Source: Forficula auricularia (Eukaryota; Arthropoda; Insecta; Dermaptera; Forficulidae). From it: a stretch of DNA of 64,000 nt. Under the pieces are notes generated by a model that ran no database searches, was not told the origin of the DNA, and was given only the letters and a program-made list of their open reading frames with translations. Numbering within the stretch: the first letter of the stretch is position 1; each line of letters begins with the position of its first letter. Location: positions 3,556,369 to 3,620,368 of the forward strand of contig JALMQS010000225.1 in assembly GCA_024734495.1 (NCBI GenBank). The letters run 5' to 3'. The position numbers and the translations under genes were made by a program. Positions 1 through 11,404 of the stretch are shown piece after piece.

Positions 1-592
1 ATTTTTCTGGGGTCCCACCGATTATGTATACAAAATTTGGTTGAGTTTGGTACAAGAGCCTAGATTATGATTTTTGCCCCCCCCCCCCCCACACATTTTG
101 GGCGGTTAGTTTTTCCATTTTTAGACTTCTGGGGTCCCACTGATTATGTATACAAAATTTGGTTGAGTTTACTCAAATGGCCTAGATTTTTAATTTTTAA
201 CCCCCTCCCTCCACCCGTCGATATGCACCAAAATCTAATCAGCTCTTAATCTCAATGGACCAAAACTAAGTGTGAAATTTGGTTTTGATATTCAAACTAA
301 TTTTTGAGCTAGCTCGTCCACAGAAATTTGGTAACGCACAGACTAACTAACAGACAAACAACCAGACAGACTAACAGACATTTTGACTAAACAATTATTA
401 TCTCGAAAAATATAATTTTTTCGATATTCACTTATTAGGGATTTTTTGTAGAGCAAAATGCCATGGTTTTGCTCAATTTTTTTAATCAATATAGTTTAAG
501 CCGTTTTTTAGAAATTTCGAAAAAAATACGAAAAAAAACACTTTTTTTCATTTACGATTTCAATACTTGACCATACCCTGTATGGTAAAGTA
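1..592 (-). mobile_element. Minisatellite-bearing non-autonomous element, family M (partial)
   Basis: Reading on the minus strand, the element starts with the imperfect hairpin ACTTTACCATAC..GTATGGTCAAGT at 566-592 and ends in ~118-bp units (GATTATGTATACAAAATTTGG at 18-38 and 141-161, one base over a unit landmark). It is homologous to the copies at 11405-11995, 17130-18110 and 23320-24052. No coding capacity is seen. The ORFs in it are translations of the repeat. Confidence 0.65.
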
Positions 593-769
593 ATAAATAT
601 AAATTAATATAATTACAATTTTTTGCTAAGAGTAGTAATAAATACACTCAGATCCAGGGCCGTATTGCCCATCCAGGTATAATAAGCACTTTCTTAGGTT
701 AGTAGAAGCTAAAGTAAAAAGACAGTTAATAATGTAGAAATAAGAACTTGATTATTTTTTTAGCTCATA

Positions 770-3056
770 GTCAAGTCTATTTTCTAAAAACAGACGTTAA
801 AATTTACCATCTTAAATTGAGTGTTAAAAATTAAAGTAATAACACCAGCGTTAAAAATTGCTATTCTCTAAACCAAGTTTTAACAGCAAAATTAACATTT
901 TACTTTTTAACACCAAGTGTTAACGATCCATATGAAGATAGCTACGTTTTCTGATTGTTCGTGTTTTTACCACGTTTTTACACTCCTCGATAACGCACGA
1001 TAGTTTGATTTGTTATTCTCAATCTAGTATCTCAGCTATTTTTAATAAAAAAGAACAGCTAAAAAAAAGAAAATTTACCAAAAATAACCATATAGCTAGC
1101 CTAGAAAAAATTATTGACAAACAAATAATTTATTCAAATAATGTGGCTGATTCAAATCGATGCCTAAGTGACTCGATAAAACTACTAGGAACTGCTATAC
1201 AAAATAATCAGACCCATCATCATTGAGTATAGAGTCCTAAGACTATTTTGATGCAACAATCCGTCTCCACTCGACTCTGTCCCCCGCCAGCTGTTTGACC
1301 TCTCTAAATGTCTGGCATCCCATATCCCCAATTATTTGGTTGAAATATTCTAATCTGGGTCTTCCCCTTCCCCTTTTCTTTCCCACCTCCCCCTCCAAGA
1401 TATCCCTAAGCAGTCCCCATATCTCAGTGTGTGCCCCATCATCTGACCTCTTCTCTTCTTCAGACTCTTCCACAAGGTTCTTCTTTCTCCGATTCTTCCA
1501 AGAACTTCTTCATTTGTAATTTTATCCATCCATTTGATATTCATCATTCTTCTGTATTCCACATTTCGAAAGCCTCTAATCTCTTTCTCTTGGCTTCTCT
1601 AATTGTCCAAGTTTTACATCCATACATGGCTATGCTCCATACATATGTCTTCAATAGCAACTTCCTGTTTTCTAAGCTGATTGAGGAGGAGCATAGTAGT
1701 TTTTGTTTTGAATTAAACCCCATTTTTGCTTGGGCAATTCTTGATTTAATTTCGTTTTCGCTCCTCCCATCCCATGTTATTTTACTTCCTAGGTAGCGGA
1801 ATTCCTTAACCCTTCTAGGTTTTCTTGGTTAATTTTCATCCATTCCTGTCTCGTTTGTTCTTTTTTTGTACATACTAGGACCTTGGTTTTATTCTTGTTT
1901 ATTTTCATTTTGATTTCTTCTATTAGGATTTGGTTAATTCCATTCAGGGCGTCCTCTAATTCTTTTTTATTGCTTCCTAGAAGGGCAATGTCATCGGCAA
2001 ATCTTAACATAGCGATCTTTTGACCTTGGATTTCAATATCTGTATCAATTTTGTCTTTGAATTCTTTAATCGCTTCTTCTATGTATAAGTTGAAAATCAT
2101 GGTTGACAGCAGACATCCTTGTCTTACACCTTTTTTTATTTTGGCTTCTCTTTGCTCATCTCCAATATTTAAAATTGCCGTCTGGTTTTGATATAGATTG
2201 TAAATCAGACCCATCGCTTATATTTTTTTGATATTAATTAACTAAAGATCTCGTTCAGTATTATTTTAATTTTGTTCTACATGTATTCTCTTGCATTGAG
2301 TCTAGTATTCACCTTGTTTTCTTTAATTACCTATTTTTGAGAAATCTATATATAAAAAAATATTTATATAGCTTACGTTTCCATTTTATAAATGTATCAT
2401 TATTTATCTTTTTGATTGTTTATTTTTCATTTCGTTCTTACGCTATATTCATTTAATATTACTTATATAGTTATTATTACAGTAACTTTAATTCATTTTT
2501 ATAATCCGCTGTTATTTGACATTTTTTTATTATTTCCAATAAAGTTTATTAGCAATTCAATTTTTTTTTTGGCCGCATCTATTGATAATTCTGTTTTTTC
2601 TATCCATCATATTTAAATATATTTTGTATAATAAAAAACTTTTATATATGGTATATATTTTATCCAAACAAATATATTTTATAAACCATAAATAAATAAA
2701 ATAAAAATTATATATATATATATATATATATAAGTTTATTTATCATTGTGGTATTAATGTTTCTGTCACAGATCAATTGGATCTGAAATGTATTGCTTTT
2801 AACGCAAAGCTGTCAAAAACAGTCTTACTATTTGCCTTTTGGTTAAAGACGCTATGTTTGTGCATTAAATATGGCGTTAAATATTAAAGGCACCCTCTGA
2901 CATGACTTTAATTTTTAACACTTTTGACTAAATATTAACGATTTGGTGTTAAAGTTTTTGCTTACAGAATAGCAATTTTAGGCAAGGAGGTGTTAAAATG
3001 AATTAACGCTGAATTCGGATGTTAAAAGTTAACGTTTTTGCTTAGAGAATAGACCT
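770..3056. mobile_element. Inverted-repeat element with ~190-bp arms
   Basis: The arms 770-945 and about 2870-3056 are inverted relatives, sharing TCTATTTTCTAA / GTCTATTCTCTAAGC ends and repeated GTTAAAAATTAAAG and GTTAACG words. The interior holds a LINE fragment (1218-2215) and AT-rich filler. No transposase is recognised. The target duplication was not resolved. Confidence 0.45.
1218..2215 (-). pseudogene. LINE reverse transcriptase fragment, family L1
   Basis: On the minus strand, 2214 down to about 1790 encodes the end of an RT domain: GVRQGCLLS, then RFADDIALLG (the F/YADD active site) and NKNKTKVLV. The reading resumes at 1562 down to 1243 in shifted frames with RRMMNIKWMDKITNEEVL and RPRLEYFNQIIGDMG, the C-terminal region of endonuclease-RT proteins. 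Frame breaks make it non-functional. Close relatives lie at 39110-39600 and 36370-36650. Confidence 0.75.
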
Positions 3057-3059
3057 GAT

Positions 3060-4221
3060 TGAGCTTCTAATTTTACTTTTCCTAAATTTTATACTTGAAA
3101 ATAGCTTCTGGTATATGTAAATACATAAACCAACATACTTACAGAATGTGATATTATGTATTAGTACCATTTGTTTATATTTTTCACTGTCTAGATATTT
3201 AGTATAAAATTCTAATAAAGAGACAATATTACATTTTTCTTTCTGATCCGTATTTAATTGTTGTTGAACATTCAATCAGAAAGTTTGCAAGTAGAAAATT
3301 TATTTCTAATGAAAATGGAGTCGAAAATAGACCAAAATGATGATTATTTTTTCGGAAATCTTGAATTCTAGTTCCAGATTCAAAATTTAAAATTAGCACT
3401 TTTATTTTTCGAAAACTTCACAGTAGATTTTCAGATTTCTTATTTTAGAGAAAAAAAATTATCAGGCCAAATTGTTGTGTGTTTTCCAGTATCTACATAT
3501 AAATCACAATGTTTTAAGGAATTGTATGCCTTTATTTTGGGCCACGGGCTGGACAGCCCTGGTTTAAATCGAATGGGATTAAAGAAGGATATGAGGAATG
3601 ATAATTTATTTTTTAAAAGGGTCACGGATATAATAATTCCTGACTATCCATTATCGATTGATATGTAAGAGCGTGCAAAGATCTAAAAGACAAGTCCTGA
3701 CAAGTTTTACTCCAGGAGAGAAATTATCAATTAATTGTGATTGTTCTAGAAAATCCCAATTCCTTGTCTCCTTGTAACATAACTATAGACTTGGTTAGTG
3801 TCGTAGCATTTAAATTATCGAATATAATAAATATTTTCGAAAATTAAAATATGAGAAGAAGAAGAATTTTTAAATATTCAAAACTTCAATATTTTTTTTT
3901 ATCTTATATAATTGAGATTATAATTTTGCTTCTAGTGAATTTTATTCTTGAAAAAAGTTTGACGAATTGTACAAATGTATATTTATATTTCGAAAAAAGA
4001 AATGAATATATCTCTACATATAAATCTCAATGTTTTAAGGAAGTTTATGATTTTATGTCGGGCCACACACATTACAGTGCTGGGCCGCATGCGACCAGGA
4101 CTACTTTATCCGTATCAAAAGCAGTAAAATCCATCTTATGTATTCAAAATAAATGTTATCATTTTTATAACCAGAGACCAAATTTTTATGCAGTAAAATA
4201 CCTAAAATATACCATAAAATA
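3060..4221. other. AT-rich stretch, no gene recognised
   Basis: The stretch holds two related ~60-bp segments (3490-3550 and 4012-4075) sharing ACATATAAATC.CAATGTTTTAAGGAA and a GGGCCAC word, probably ends of an old DNA transposon. The open frames here have no recognisable domain. Confidence 0.35.
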
Positions 4222-5439
4222 ATAGGTGAAGTAAAAGTTCTGAGCCTTTTTTCTCTTTTATTTCGATGATAAAATTAATCAAGTTAAGATTTTCCGATTT
4301 AGATCAAATATGCGCCGATTTGTTCCATAACTTTTGTCCTTTTTGATGGCAATCTCATAATTGCGCGATTGAAGAAGTCCTCGTCCCTATTGGTAAAAAA
4401 CTTGACCAGCTTATCTTCACAAGCCCCTCTTGAGTCCAGTTTTGTACCATCAAGAAAATTTTGCAAATGCTTGAAAAGGTGATAATCGCTTGGTGGCAGG
4501 TCTGGGCTATACGTTGGGTGCGATATAACCTCCCATCCAAGGTCTCGGAGTTTCTGGCGCGTCGTTAACGATGTGTGCGGCCTAGTGTCCACTTGATGGA
4601 ACACAAAACCCTTCCTATTGACCAATTCTGGCTGCTTCTCATGGATCGCCAGCTTCAATCTGGTCACTTGTTGACAGTATAGGTCCGAATTGAGTGATTG
4701 CCCCGATAGGAGCACCTCATAGTGGATGATTTCTTTCCATTCCCACCAAACACACAGTAAAATCATCTTGGCCGTTAATCCGGGCTTGGCGATTGTTTGG
4801 GCCGGCTCACCACGCTTAGACCACGATCTTTTTTGCCTGTTGTTCTCGTATGTGACCCATTTGTCATCGCCAGTCACCATCCCCATCGATTCAGCAAAAA
4901 ATCGCAGGCATCAATTCGGTCCAAAAGTTTCTTTTGGGTCAATTCGTGTGGCATCCATACATCGAGCTTCTTCTTGAGACCAGCCTTATGCAAATGGTTC
5001 CAAATGGTTTTCTGGCTAATCTCCAGTTCCTGGGGAATGGAATAAGTGCTCGCATGCCGGTCCGACTCGACAATTTCCATGATTTTATCGACATTTTCGA
5101 GGATTGGCCTACCAGAGAGTGTCTCATCTTCGACGTCCATATTACCAGAACGGAATCGTTGGAACCACCACTTTGCTGTTGCATTCGATACTGTATTGGG
5201 TCCATAAACAGCACAAATTTTTTTGGCCGCCTGCTCCGCTTTTTCCCTTGGTCGTAGTGGTACTGAAGAATGTATCGATTTTTTTCTTTTTTTACCTCAT
5301 TTTGGAATGCTCTAACACACAACTGGCTTCATCAAACACAAAACTGTCAAAGAACTTTTTTTAAAGCGTTATGTCACCTGAGATATGGCTCATTAAAGAC
5401 ATCTAACGGAAAAGGCTCAGAACTTTTTACTGCACCCAT
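4222..5439 (-). mobile_element. mariner element, decayed copy (mauritiana-like)
   Basis: TA dinucleotides flank inverted ends ATAGGTGAAGTAAAAGTTC (left) and the related ATGGGTGCAGTAAAAAGTT (right, minus strand), both continuing into CTGAGCC. The ~1.2-kb length is normal for mariner. The transposase is broken (see CDS remnant). Confidence 0.85.
4299..5300 (-). pseudogene. mariner transposase remnant with altered catalytic site
   Basis: The minus-strand reading in pieces gives an N-terminal paired helix-turn-helix region (QAAKKICAVYGPNTVS, WWFQRFRSGN, LSGRP, then HASTYSIPQELEISQKTIWNHL) and the catalytic core (VTGDDKWV, TYSPDLPPSDYHLF). There is a frame shift after the start (near 5245, in an A/G run) and another near 4885. 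The second catalytic aspartate motif, normally HQDNARPH in this family, reads HQVDTRPH, so the acidic residue is displaced. The copy is therefore inactive. Confidence 0.85.
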
Positions 5440-5444
5440 TATAT

Positions 5445-5835
5445 AGTAATTAAACTGATGTGGCGATCGACATGACTTTAACATACGCTTGGCCCCTCTC
5501 TTATATTTAATATTTAATAAAATCATTTATAATCATTTTAGGGGGAAAAGTCAAAAATTGAAAATCTAGGCTCTTGGCTCTCAACCAAATATTATATAGA
5601 TAATTAGTGGGCCCTCAGAAGACTAAAAGTGCAAAAACTAGCTACCCAAACTAGTTGAGCTAGTGTCTCCACATAAATTTGTTAACGCACCCACTTATTA
5701 AAACGTACTAACAGACATTTTGAAAAAAAAGTTATTATCTTATCACTTATTCATCACTTATTAGGGCTTTTTTGTAGACCCAAATGCAATGGTTTTGTCC
5801 AATTACTTTATCCATTGCGAATCATGGGGAAAGTA
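5445..5835 (-). mobile_element. Family M fragment
   Basis: The fragment is diverged and in the same orientation as 1-592. It contains the unit landmark TCAACCAAATATTATATAGATAATTAGTGGG in two short pieces and the CTAGTTGAGCTAG / ATTAGGGCTTTTTTGTAGA blocks. The hairpin end is lost. Confidence 0.5.
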
Positions 5836-6564
5836 TTGTAATCGGTCTCGCGGGAAGCGCCACTTCAAAGGGTCCTCAAGTAAAGACTACGGAACCTAAT
5901 GGTGTCAATTAAAGTCTCAAATTGTAGTATTCAATTAGGTTGAATTTTAGCACGTGACGGTTTTTGCCTGAAATTACATGGGGTCTCGTCCAAAAAGTGC
6001 CATTTTTTCATTTAGTCTGTGCGGATGTATGGATGGATGGATGTTATCGTTTTTCCGTCCACGATTTTTTCCATACCGTTGCACCGATTGAAATGAAATT
6101 GAAAATCTACCATTATTTTAACAAAATGAAGCGCTGATTAATTTTTGGCACATATCGGCCCACAAACATTAGTACTTTATGTCAGTACTTTTTTAGTTTT
6201 TTCTGAATATCTTGAAAAATAACTTAACCAATTTTGATGTAATTGAATATCATAATTAAGGACCTTGGGAACTCCCAAAAAGATTAAATAATGTTTTTAG
6301 TAAAATTATATTTTAAAGTACTCTAAAGTAAAATAGTACTTTTTTAAATTCCTAAAATTTATTCATACGATTGGTTTAATATAGCTCATTTAAACTTGCT
6401 TAAGTAAGAGTGGATAGGCTTCTCTCTGTGAAATGGTAAAAATTTTATAAGTAACTCATGGCAACTGCGTTGTTTTCTTATCCGTTACCTTTGCTGAGGA
6501 CATAGAGGAATCGAGCTTAAATCAAAAATAGCCATCGATTCTCATATAATACTTGAGGAATAAC

Positions 6565-6870
6565 AATTCTAGTGCCTGGAGCACCGATCGACGCTCGGTA
6601 ACTTGTTGCCTCTAAATAGCTTAAGTTTCAAATTTCAAGGCTCTGTCACTTACCGAAGACGATATATGAATGATTAAAATATTTATTTTACGACACTCCT
6701 AATTTACACTCCCTTTCTTTATTTCAATCTGATTAAAATCTATACACGACTAATAACTCATGACACTTGATAAGTACACCAATTTTTAGCGAAATCGTTA
6801 CAGCCGTTTCCGAGAAACCGATTCTATATATATATATATATATACAAGAATTGCTTGTTTAATATAATAA
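6565..6870 (+). mobile_element. Family H non-autonomous element (5' hairpin, CTCGTTTAAT 3' end)
   Basis: It begins GTGCCTGGAGCACCGATCG with the hairpin-forming ACCGA..CTCGGT and ends TATATATACAAGAATTGC then TTGTTTAATATAATAAGAT. The same ends bound elements at 52325-53165 and, on the minus strand, 35972-36203. The core includes part of family E (compare 15340-15400). Confidence 0.5.
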
Positions 6871-6924
6871 GATACAATAATCAGTAGAGATGTGGTGTTG
6901 GTGCAAGGTGAAACATCTTTAATA

Positions 6925-7066
6925 AAGATAAGAGTAAATAGATATTTTATTTAATATGGATTTACTATGAGTTAAGGATACTTTAATGTGAAATAAGTGA
7001 CCCAGTATCCTTAACTCATATTAAATCCATATTAAATAAAATATCTATTTATCTTATCTTTATAAT
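6925..7066. repeat. Palindrome with ~55-bp arms
   Basis: TAAATAGATATTTTATTTAA at 6930 and its inverse at 7030-7055, plus TAGTGAG-like ATGAGTTAAGGATAC near the centre and its inverse, form one long hairpin. Related sequence lies at 21240-21320. Confidence 0.6.
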
Positions 7067-7484
7067 AAAGATACATTGGATTTTTGACGTTTCGGTTATT
7101 ATTGTTAATCGAGTTAAAATCAAGCTTGAGTTGTTTACCATAAAAGAATTTAGTTTTTGTGATTTTAAGTCGATTCTTCCACGTTTTCAGAAGAGGTTAC
7201 CATTAATAGTCAAAACATCAAAAATGGAATGCAATAAGGTTATTCCGCTAGTAATAGATAAGAATCGATCGTTATTTTTGATTTTAAGCCGATTCCTCCA
7301 TGTCTCAGCAATGGTTACCAATAATAATCGAAACGTCAAATACCTAATGTAGAATTGTTATTCCTCAAGTATTAGATAAGAATCGATGGCAATATTTTTG
7401 ACTGCAGATAGCCAGTGATATCTGATTAATAATAAAGGAATACACATATTAATATTTCAAATGATTTTGGATAAAGTTTAGCAA

Positions 7485-7610
7485 CGATCCGGTGCAGTTT
7501 ATTTAAATCAAAATAGTTTCAGCCGTTTTGAGATATTTCGAAAAACGAAGCAAAAAAAACACATTTTCCATGAAGGATTAGAATACTTGATCATACCCTT
7601 TATGGTAAAG
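7485..7610 (-). mobile_element. Family M terminal fragment
   Basis: AGCCGTTTTGAGATATTTCG and CTTGATCATACCCTTTATGG match the hairpin end of family M (compare 23955-24050). Confidence 0.5.
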
Positions 7611-8194
7611 TAAAAATAGTAATATGTGATAAAATATGCAGCAAAAAATGTTAAAATAAGCATAAAATACCCCAAATTTGCAATAATTATTTTTTATGTA
7701 ATATCAATGTATTATGAAAAAACAAAAATTAATTAATGGAATTAAGAAATTAAAGGCCGTATGGAAGGATATTATAAGATATGTTTGGTTTTTATATCAG
7801 ATGACTCGGGAGTCCAACCCAAGTGCCAAATTTGCATTCGATTCAGCCAGCTTGACTATGAATCCGGAAGAAATAAACCCTTCTGTCATGGAAACAACAT
7901 TTATTTATTAATATCCTTTACATGGCCTTGAAATTTGTTTTCATTTAAAATTAAGATTTAACATTGAGCCTCTAGCGATGCAACCTGAAATGCCTGGCGT
8001 CCTATTGAATGCATATCCTGTCAACTACTAGGCGCAGCAGATTCATTCTTGGACTGAGGCGAGACCCTGGGGAAAACAAACCTATTTTATAAATGTCAGT
8101 GGATAATTGTGAGATTTCATTAAGAACATTTCTAGGCACAGTAAATTATTATTAACAATCCACCCGTGTGAAAGACCTGCAGTGATCCTTTATT
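7611..8194. other. Unassigned stretch
   Basis: AT-rich with a 65-codon open frame that has no recognisable domain. At 7965-8120 the base composition is more balanced, but no gene or repeat relative was found in the window. Confidence 0.3.
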
Positions 8195-8312
8195 TAGATT
8201 TAATTGAAGAGATTTAGTTTTGCCGAGAGTAACAGAGTTGTTGATTCATAAAGGGAAATAAAAGAGGTTGTCCTCTGCTTGATAAACATACGCATACATC
8301 AGTGGCGTGCGG
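8195..8312 (+). mobile_element. Family R (hammerhead-like) left-end fragment
   Basis: AATTGAAGAGATTTAGTTTTGCCGAGAGTAACAGAG-type start, then GGTTGTCCTCTGCTTGAT and AAACATACGCATACA. The same pieces bound the element at 13495-13795 in both orientations. Confidence 0.5.
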
Positions 8313-8762
8313 TCCATGCTGTGGATATCCCACTAAAGCCCCTGTGCATATCCCATAAATTTCAAACATTTAGAGTATTTTCATAAATTGAGAAGGATAT
8401 TTAAATTTTCAAATTATTATCCGTTATTTCAATTATTTATATAAAAAACATTTTTTGTTTTGAAAAGTATATTGGTTCTCGAAATGAAATAAAATTGTTT
8501 CATAGTTGATCTGTTAACACGTATGTTAGTCATTTGCCATTAATTAACCGATCGGGCGCTCTGAACTGGGAGATTGAATATATAACATCTCAGATTTCAA
8601 ATTCATTTGGTGATCCATCCAAGTGTCATGCGGGCTAAACGCGAAATGATGCTGGATTATAGCTAAATGGATCATATCTTTTTCATTCTCTCTTGGTCCA
8701 GAATTAAGACTCAGCAGACTCCAATAGCTTCAACCGAAGTAGTCTCGCGATATATATCTTAA

Positions 8763-9199
8763 ATTGAAAGTATTTTTTGCCGAGAGTAGCAGAATTTTTA
8801 TATATTGAAGAAGACAAAAGAGTGTGTCTTCTGCTGGAATTATAAATTTTATTTATTTATAACGAGACTATAGTTTCGAGGGGTTTGCCCTCTTCATCAG
8901 TCTATTACAATGGATTCACAGGAATTAATTTATGAATGAAAGGTTAAAATATTTCATGTGGTTAGGTTAAGAAATTTTTCAGGGTGGGCAAGTTAAGAAT
9001 TGAAATTTATACTTGTTTTATTATTTTGGCTGTAGGTAGCGTTCATGAAGTTTCTATTTTAGCGGCTATTTTTAAAATAAAGCTTTCGGGAATTCCTATT
9101 TTCCGATAAAGAGGGCAAAGCCCTCGAAACTATAGTCTCGTTATAAATAAATAAAATTTATAATTCCAGCAGAAGACACACTCTTTTATTGTCTCCTTC
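8763..9199. mobile_element. Family R palindromic element, complete insertion
   Basis: It is flanked by a 12-bp direct repeat GATATATATCTT (8751-8762 and 9202-9213 region). It begins AAATTGAAAG and TGCCGAGAGTAGCAGAATTT. Inverted arms (AGAGTGTGTCTTCTGCTGG near 8821; its inverse near 9170) flank a hammerhead-like core on the minus strand (8866-8900) and a decayed one on plus near 9105-9142. The undisturbed target is kept at about 26205. No coding sequence; mobilisation must be in trans. Confidence 0.7.
8866..8900 (-). ncRNA. Hammerhead-ribozyme-like core (family R)
   Basis: On the minus strand: CTGATGA (8900-8894), a 5-bp stem GAGGG/CCCTC, GAAAC (8877-8873), loop TATA and GTC (8868-8866). These are the conserved core, stem II, the invariant GAAA and the cleavage triplet of a hammerhead with a minimal stem III. 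One extra A lies between CTGATGA and stem II, and stem I pairing is weak (AGA with TCG gives two pairs). Activity is uncertain. Confidence 0.45.
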
Positions 9200-9413
9200 G
9201 ATATATATCTTGTTAAAAAGCGTGATCAAAACAATTCTCGTTAATATGTTAATTATTCTTTGATATATTAATGAGAAAATTAACTTCACTATTTCAAGTT
9301 AGAAATATATAAATTCGGATATTATTTTCGCTTAATATTTGACAAAAATCACCTGCATTCGATTCGCGATTGAATCGAATACAGGAAACTTTTGATCAGT
9401 CCATTATGGTTAT

Positions 9414-9600
9414 AATTAAATTGAAAGTTTTTGCCGAGAGTAGCAGAATTTTTATATATTGAAGGAGACAATAGAAGAGTGATCTTCTGCTGGAATTATA
9501 AATTTTATTTATTTATAACGATATTATAAACGTCGTTATAAATAAATAAAATTATAATTCCAGCAGAAGACACACTCTTTTATCGTCTCCTTCAATGGTT
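9414..9600. mobile_element. Family R short palindromic copy
   Basis: A 12-bp direct repeat ATGGTTATAATT flanks the copy (about 9405-9416 and 9595-9606). It has the same start (AAATTGAAAGTTTTTGCCG) and end (ATCGTCTCCTTC) as 8763-9199. The central core is deleted, leaving two arms facing across AACGATATTATAAACGTCG. Confidence 0.7.
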
Positions 9601-9685
9601 ATAATTTGTAGTACTAATCTAAAAAGATAAATTCCCAACTAAATTAAATAATCTTAATTTTTCACTAAAGATCGATTATGACAAT

Positions 9686-9838
9686 GTTGGAGTGGGAGCC
9701 CGGGGTTCGATCCTGGCTGGCAAATAAAAATTTCTACCGGCTAAAAACTCGGCTCTCTCACCAACCCTACTAACACTTTACTTATATGCTGTCTAAATGT
9801 GCTTTGTTCCCGGTGACATTAAATAAATAAAAAAAAAC
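9686..9838 (+). mobile_element. tRNA-derived SINE, 5'-truncated
   Basis: It carries a B-box GGGTTCGATCC in a tRNA-like setting (GCCCGGGGTTCGATCCTGGC), followed by a body with CGGCTCTCTCACCAACCC and a tail CCGGTGACATTAAATAAAT running into an A-rich end. The A-box is not clear. Confidence 0.5.
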
Positions 9839-10354
9839 AAAACAAAAAAAAGGTGCCTGGCCAAACCTCTGATTTAAAGCGGCCCAGTGAAAACATCTGA
9901 CAGTGGGTGAAGCTATAATTTATTTGACGTATTTTGCCCCCTGCAGACATAAGGCCTGGCGACCCTCGCTGATGTGCATGCCAGTCTGTACGCACTTGAA
10001 TGGAGTGCGTTTGCAAATGGACTTGGGTCCTTGGACTTAGAGTCATGACAGAAGAGGTTGCCGTCTTCCAGACTTAATAGACAAAACCTGAATTGGCGCT
10101 ACAAGGTGACGGGTCCGTGGGCCAAGCGGACGACCGGTCACGGGCGTGAGTTGGAGATCTGATCTCCTTATCTCATAGCGACCCAACGTAGCGAGACACG
10201 GCTCGGACGATTGGTGCACGCACTTGTCAGTCGTGGATGATGTTTCAATCATTTCAGGTTAACCAATTGCACATGCGGTCAATCTCGAACCGTGGATTGC
10301 GGGAAGCGAATTCCGAATCAGAAGAGATGGAGTATGGAAAGACATACGTAAGAG
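9839..10354. other. GC-richer stretch joined to a LINE tail, not identified
   Basis: The base composition is clearly higher in G+C than its surroundings. It contains CACCGTGACC-like words and open frames of 69-75 codons on the minus strand without any domain I recognise. It abuts LINE 3' sequence at 10355. It may be the 5' part of a chimeric or different retroelement. Confidence 0.3.
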
Positions 10355-10590
10355 AAATAATTCCCCCAAAGCATGCTTTTGCGCGTAACACGCGTTTTGC
10401 CGACTCCCAACACTCTTTCGCGGTCAAATTAGAAAAGTGCCGGATCACTTCATTTGCCAATACATCTCACTTAATCAACTTTCCCTTCTCTTCGGTAATG
10501 CAAGGGTCTTTCGAGATCCATAGGAGCTGCATCTTTACTGGTGCACCCCTTCTTGCATTCGATTGCATTAAAAAAAAAAAAATCCAATAG
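10355..10590 (+). pseudogene. LINE family J, 3' terminal fragment
   Basis: It matches the last part of the LINE at 60465-62165 (PPKHAFARNTRFADSQHSFAV, then GGTAATGCAAGGGTCTTTCG and a GATTGCATTAAAAAA tail). Relative to that copy, about 110 bp between FANTS and the CACTTAATCAAC block are deleted. Confidence 0.75.
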
Positions 10591-11404
10591 TTTTAAGACT
10601 ATTTGCACAATCAATATGCATTTGAGCCCGTTATAGTATCTTTTTTATAGGGAATGAAACATCTATATCAACTTTTCTACTAAAATGACGTCATTGAACT
10701 TGAGCTTTAAGTCTATTTTGAATGGTCTTTTACGTATTGAATAGTACCTAATATTGCCCGATTCATCTAACATTTCTGCTAGATACGATATAGCTTGTTT
10801 TAATTGGTAGGGTGGGCCAAAAAGTGGTTTTTATTTTATTCTATTATGGCGTACCTTTTTTCAAAATTTGAAAAGGTCATAGTATTATAGGGAAATAGAT
10901 AAAGTTTGAAAAAAAAATAGTTTCATAATTGTGCCAAAATTGTATCATGGTTAAAAATTGAAATTAAAAGAAAAACAATTTTTTATTCAAGGATCTTATA
11001 AATCTATATAGCTCATAAGGTTTTTCCTAGAATCTATTATCAGTCCCCAAAACATATTAAAATTTAGATCAATCCGTTTAGTCAATCCTGAGAAAAATCT
11101 TTTTTCAGTATTTTACATATTTTGCTTTTTCTCAAAAAACCAATTGAGTTAGGGATCTGAAACTTTCAAGACCTTATTATTTTACTAGTACCTACATATC
11201 CTCTGAGTATCATTAAATTATCTTTCGGGGGTCGATTCAGTTTACTTATAACCCTATGGCCTTTGACAGTAAACAATTTTTTAGCTCAACCTCGGTTTTG
11301 AGTGAAAATTTTCCAAAATTTGTCGAAGAAAAACATTTTTATTTTTCAATTTTTTTATTTTTTTTTTAAGTGATACCTATATCTACATTTTAAAATTTTT
11401 TAAT
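10591..11404. other. AT-rich stretch, nothing recognised
   Basis: No long frame, repeat relative or RNA was recognised. Several short T- and A-runs are present. Confidence 0.3.

Larger units (their letters stand above)
5850..7500 (-). mobile_element. Foldback/minisatellite element, family F, interrupted copy
   Basis: The outer end starts CACTTCAAAGGGTCCTCAAG, is followed by the GCACGTGACGGTTTTTGCC block and GGATGGATGGATG, and matches in inverse the element ending at 64000. The right end AAAGTTTAGCAACGATCC matches 58530 in inverse. It is split between about 6560 and 7070 by other repeats, after which the GACGTTTCGG units resume. Confidence 0.65.
8500..9420 (+). repeat. Dispersed repeat family D, copy 1 (interrupted)
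   Basis: The segments 8500-8762 and 9200-9420 match, in inverse, 26140-26640: CTGTTAACACGTATGTTAG, GGTGATCCATCCAAGTG, ACAATTCTCGTTAATATG and ATTTGACAAAAATCACCT. The 440 bp between them is a family R insertion absent from the other copy. Confidence 0.75.
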
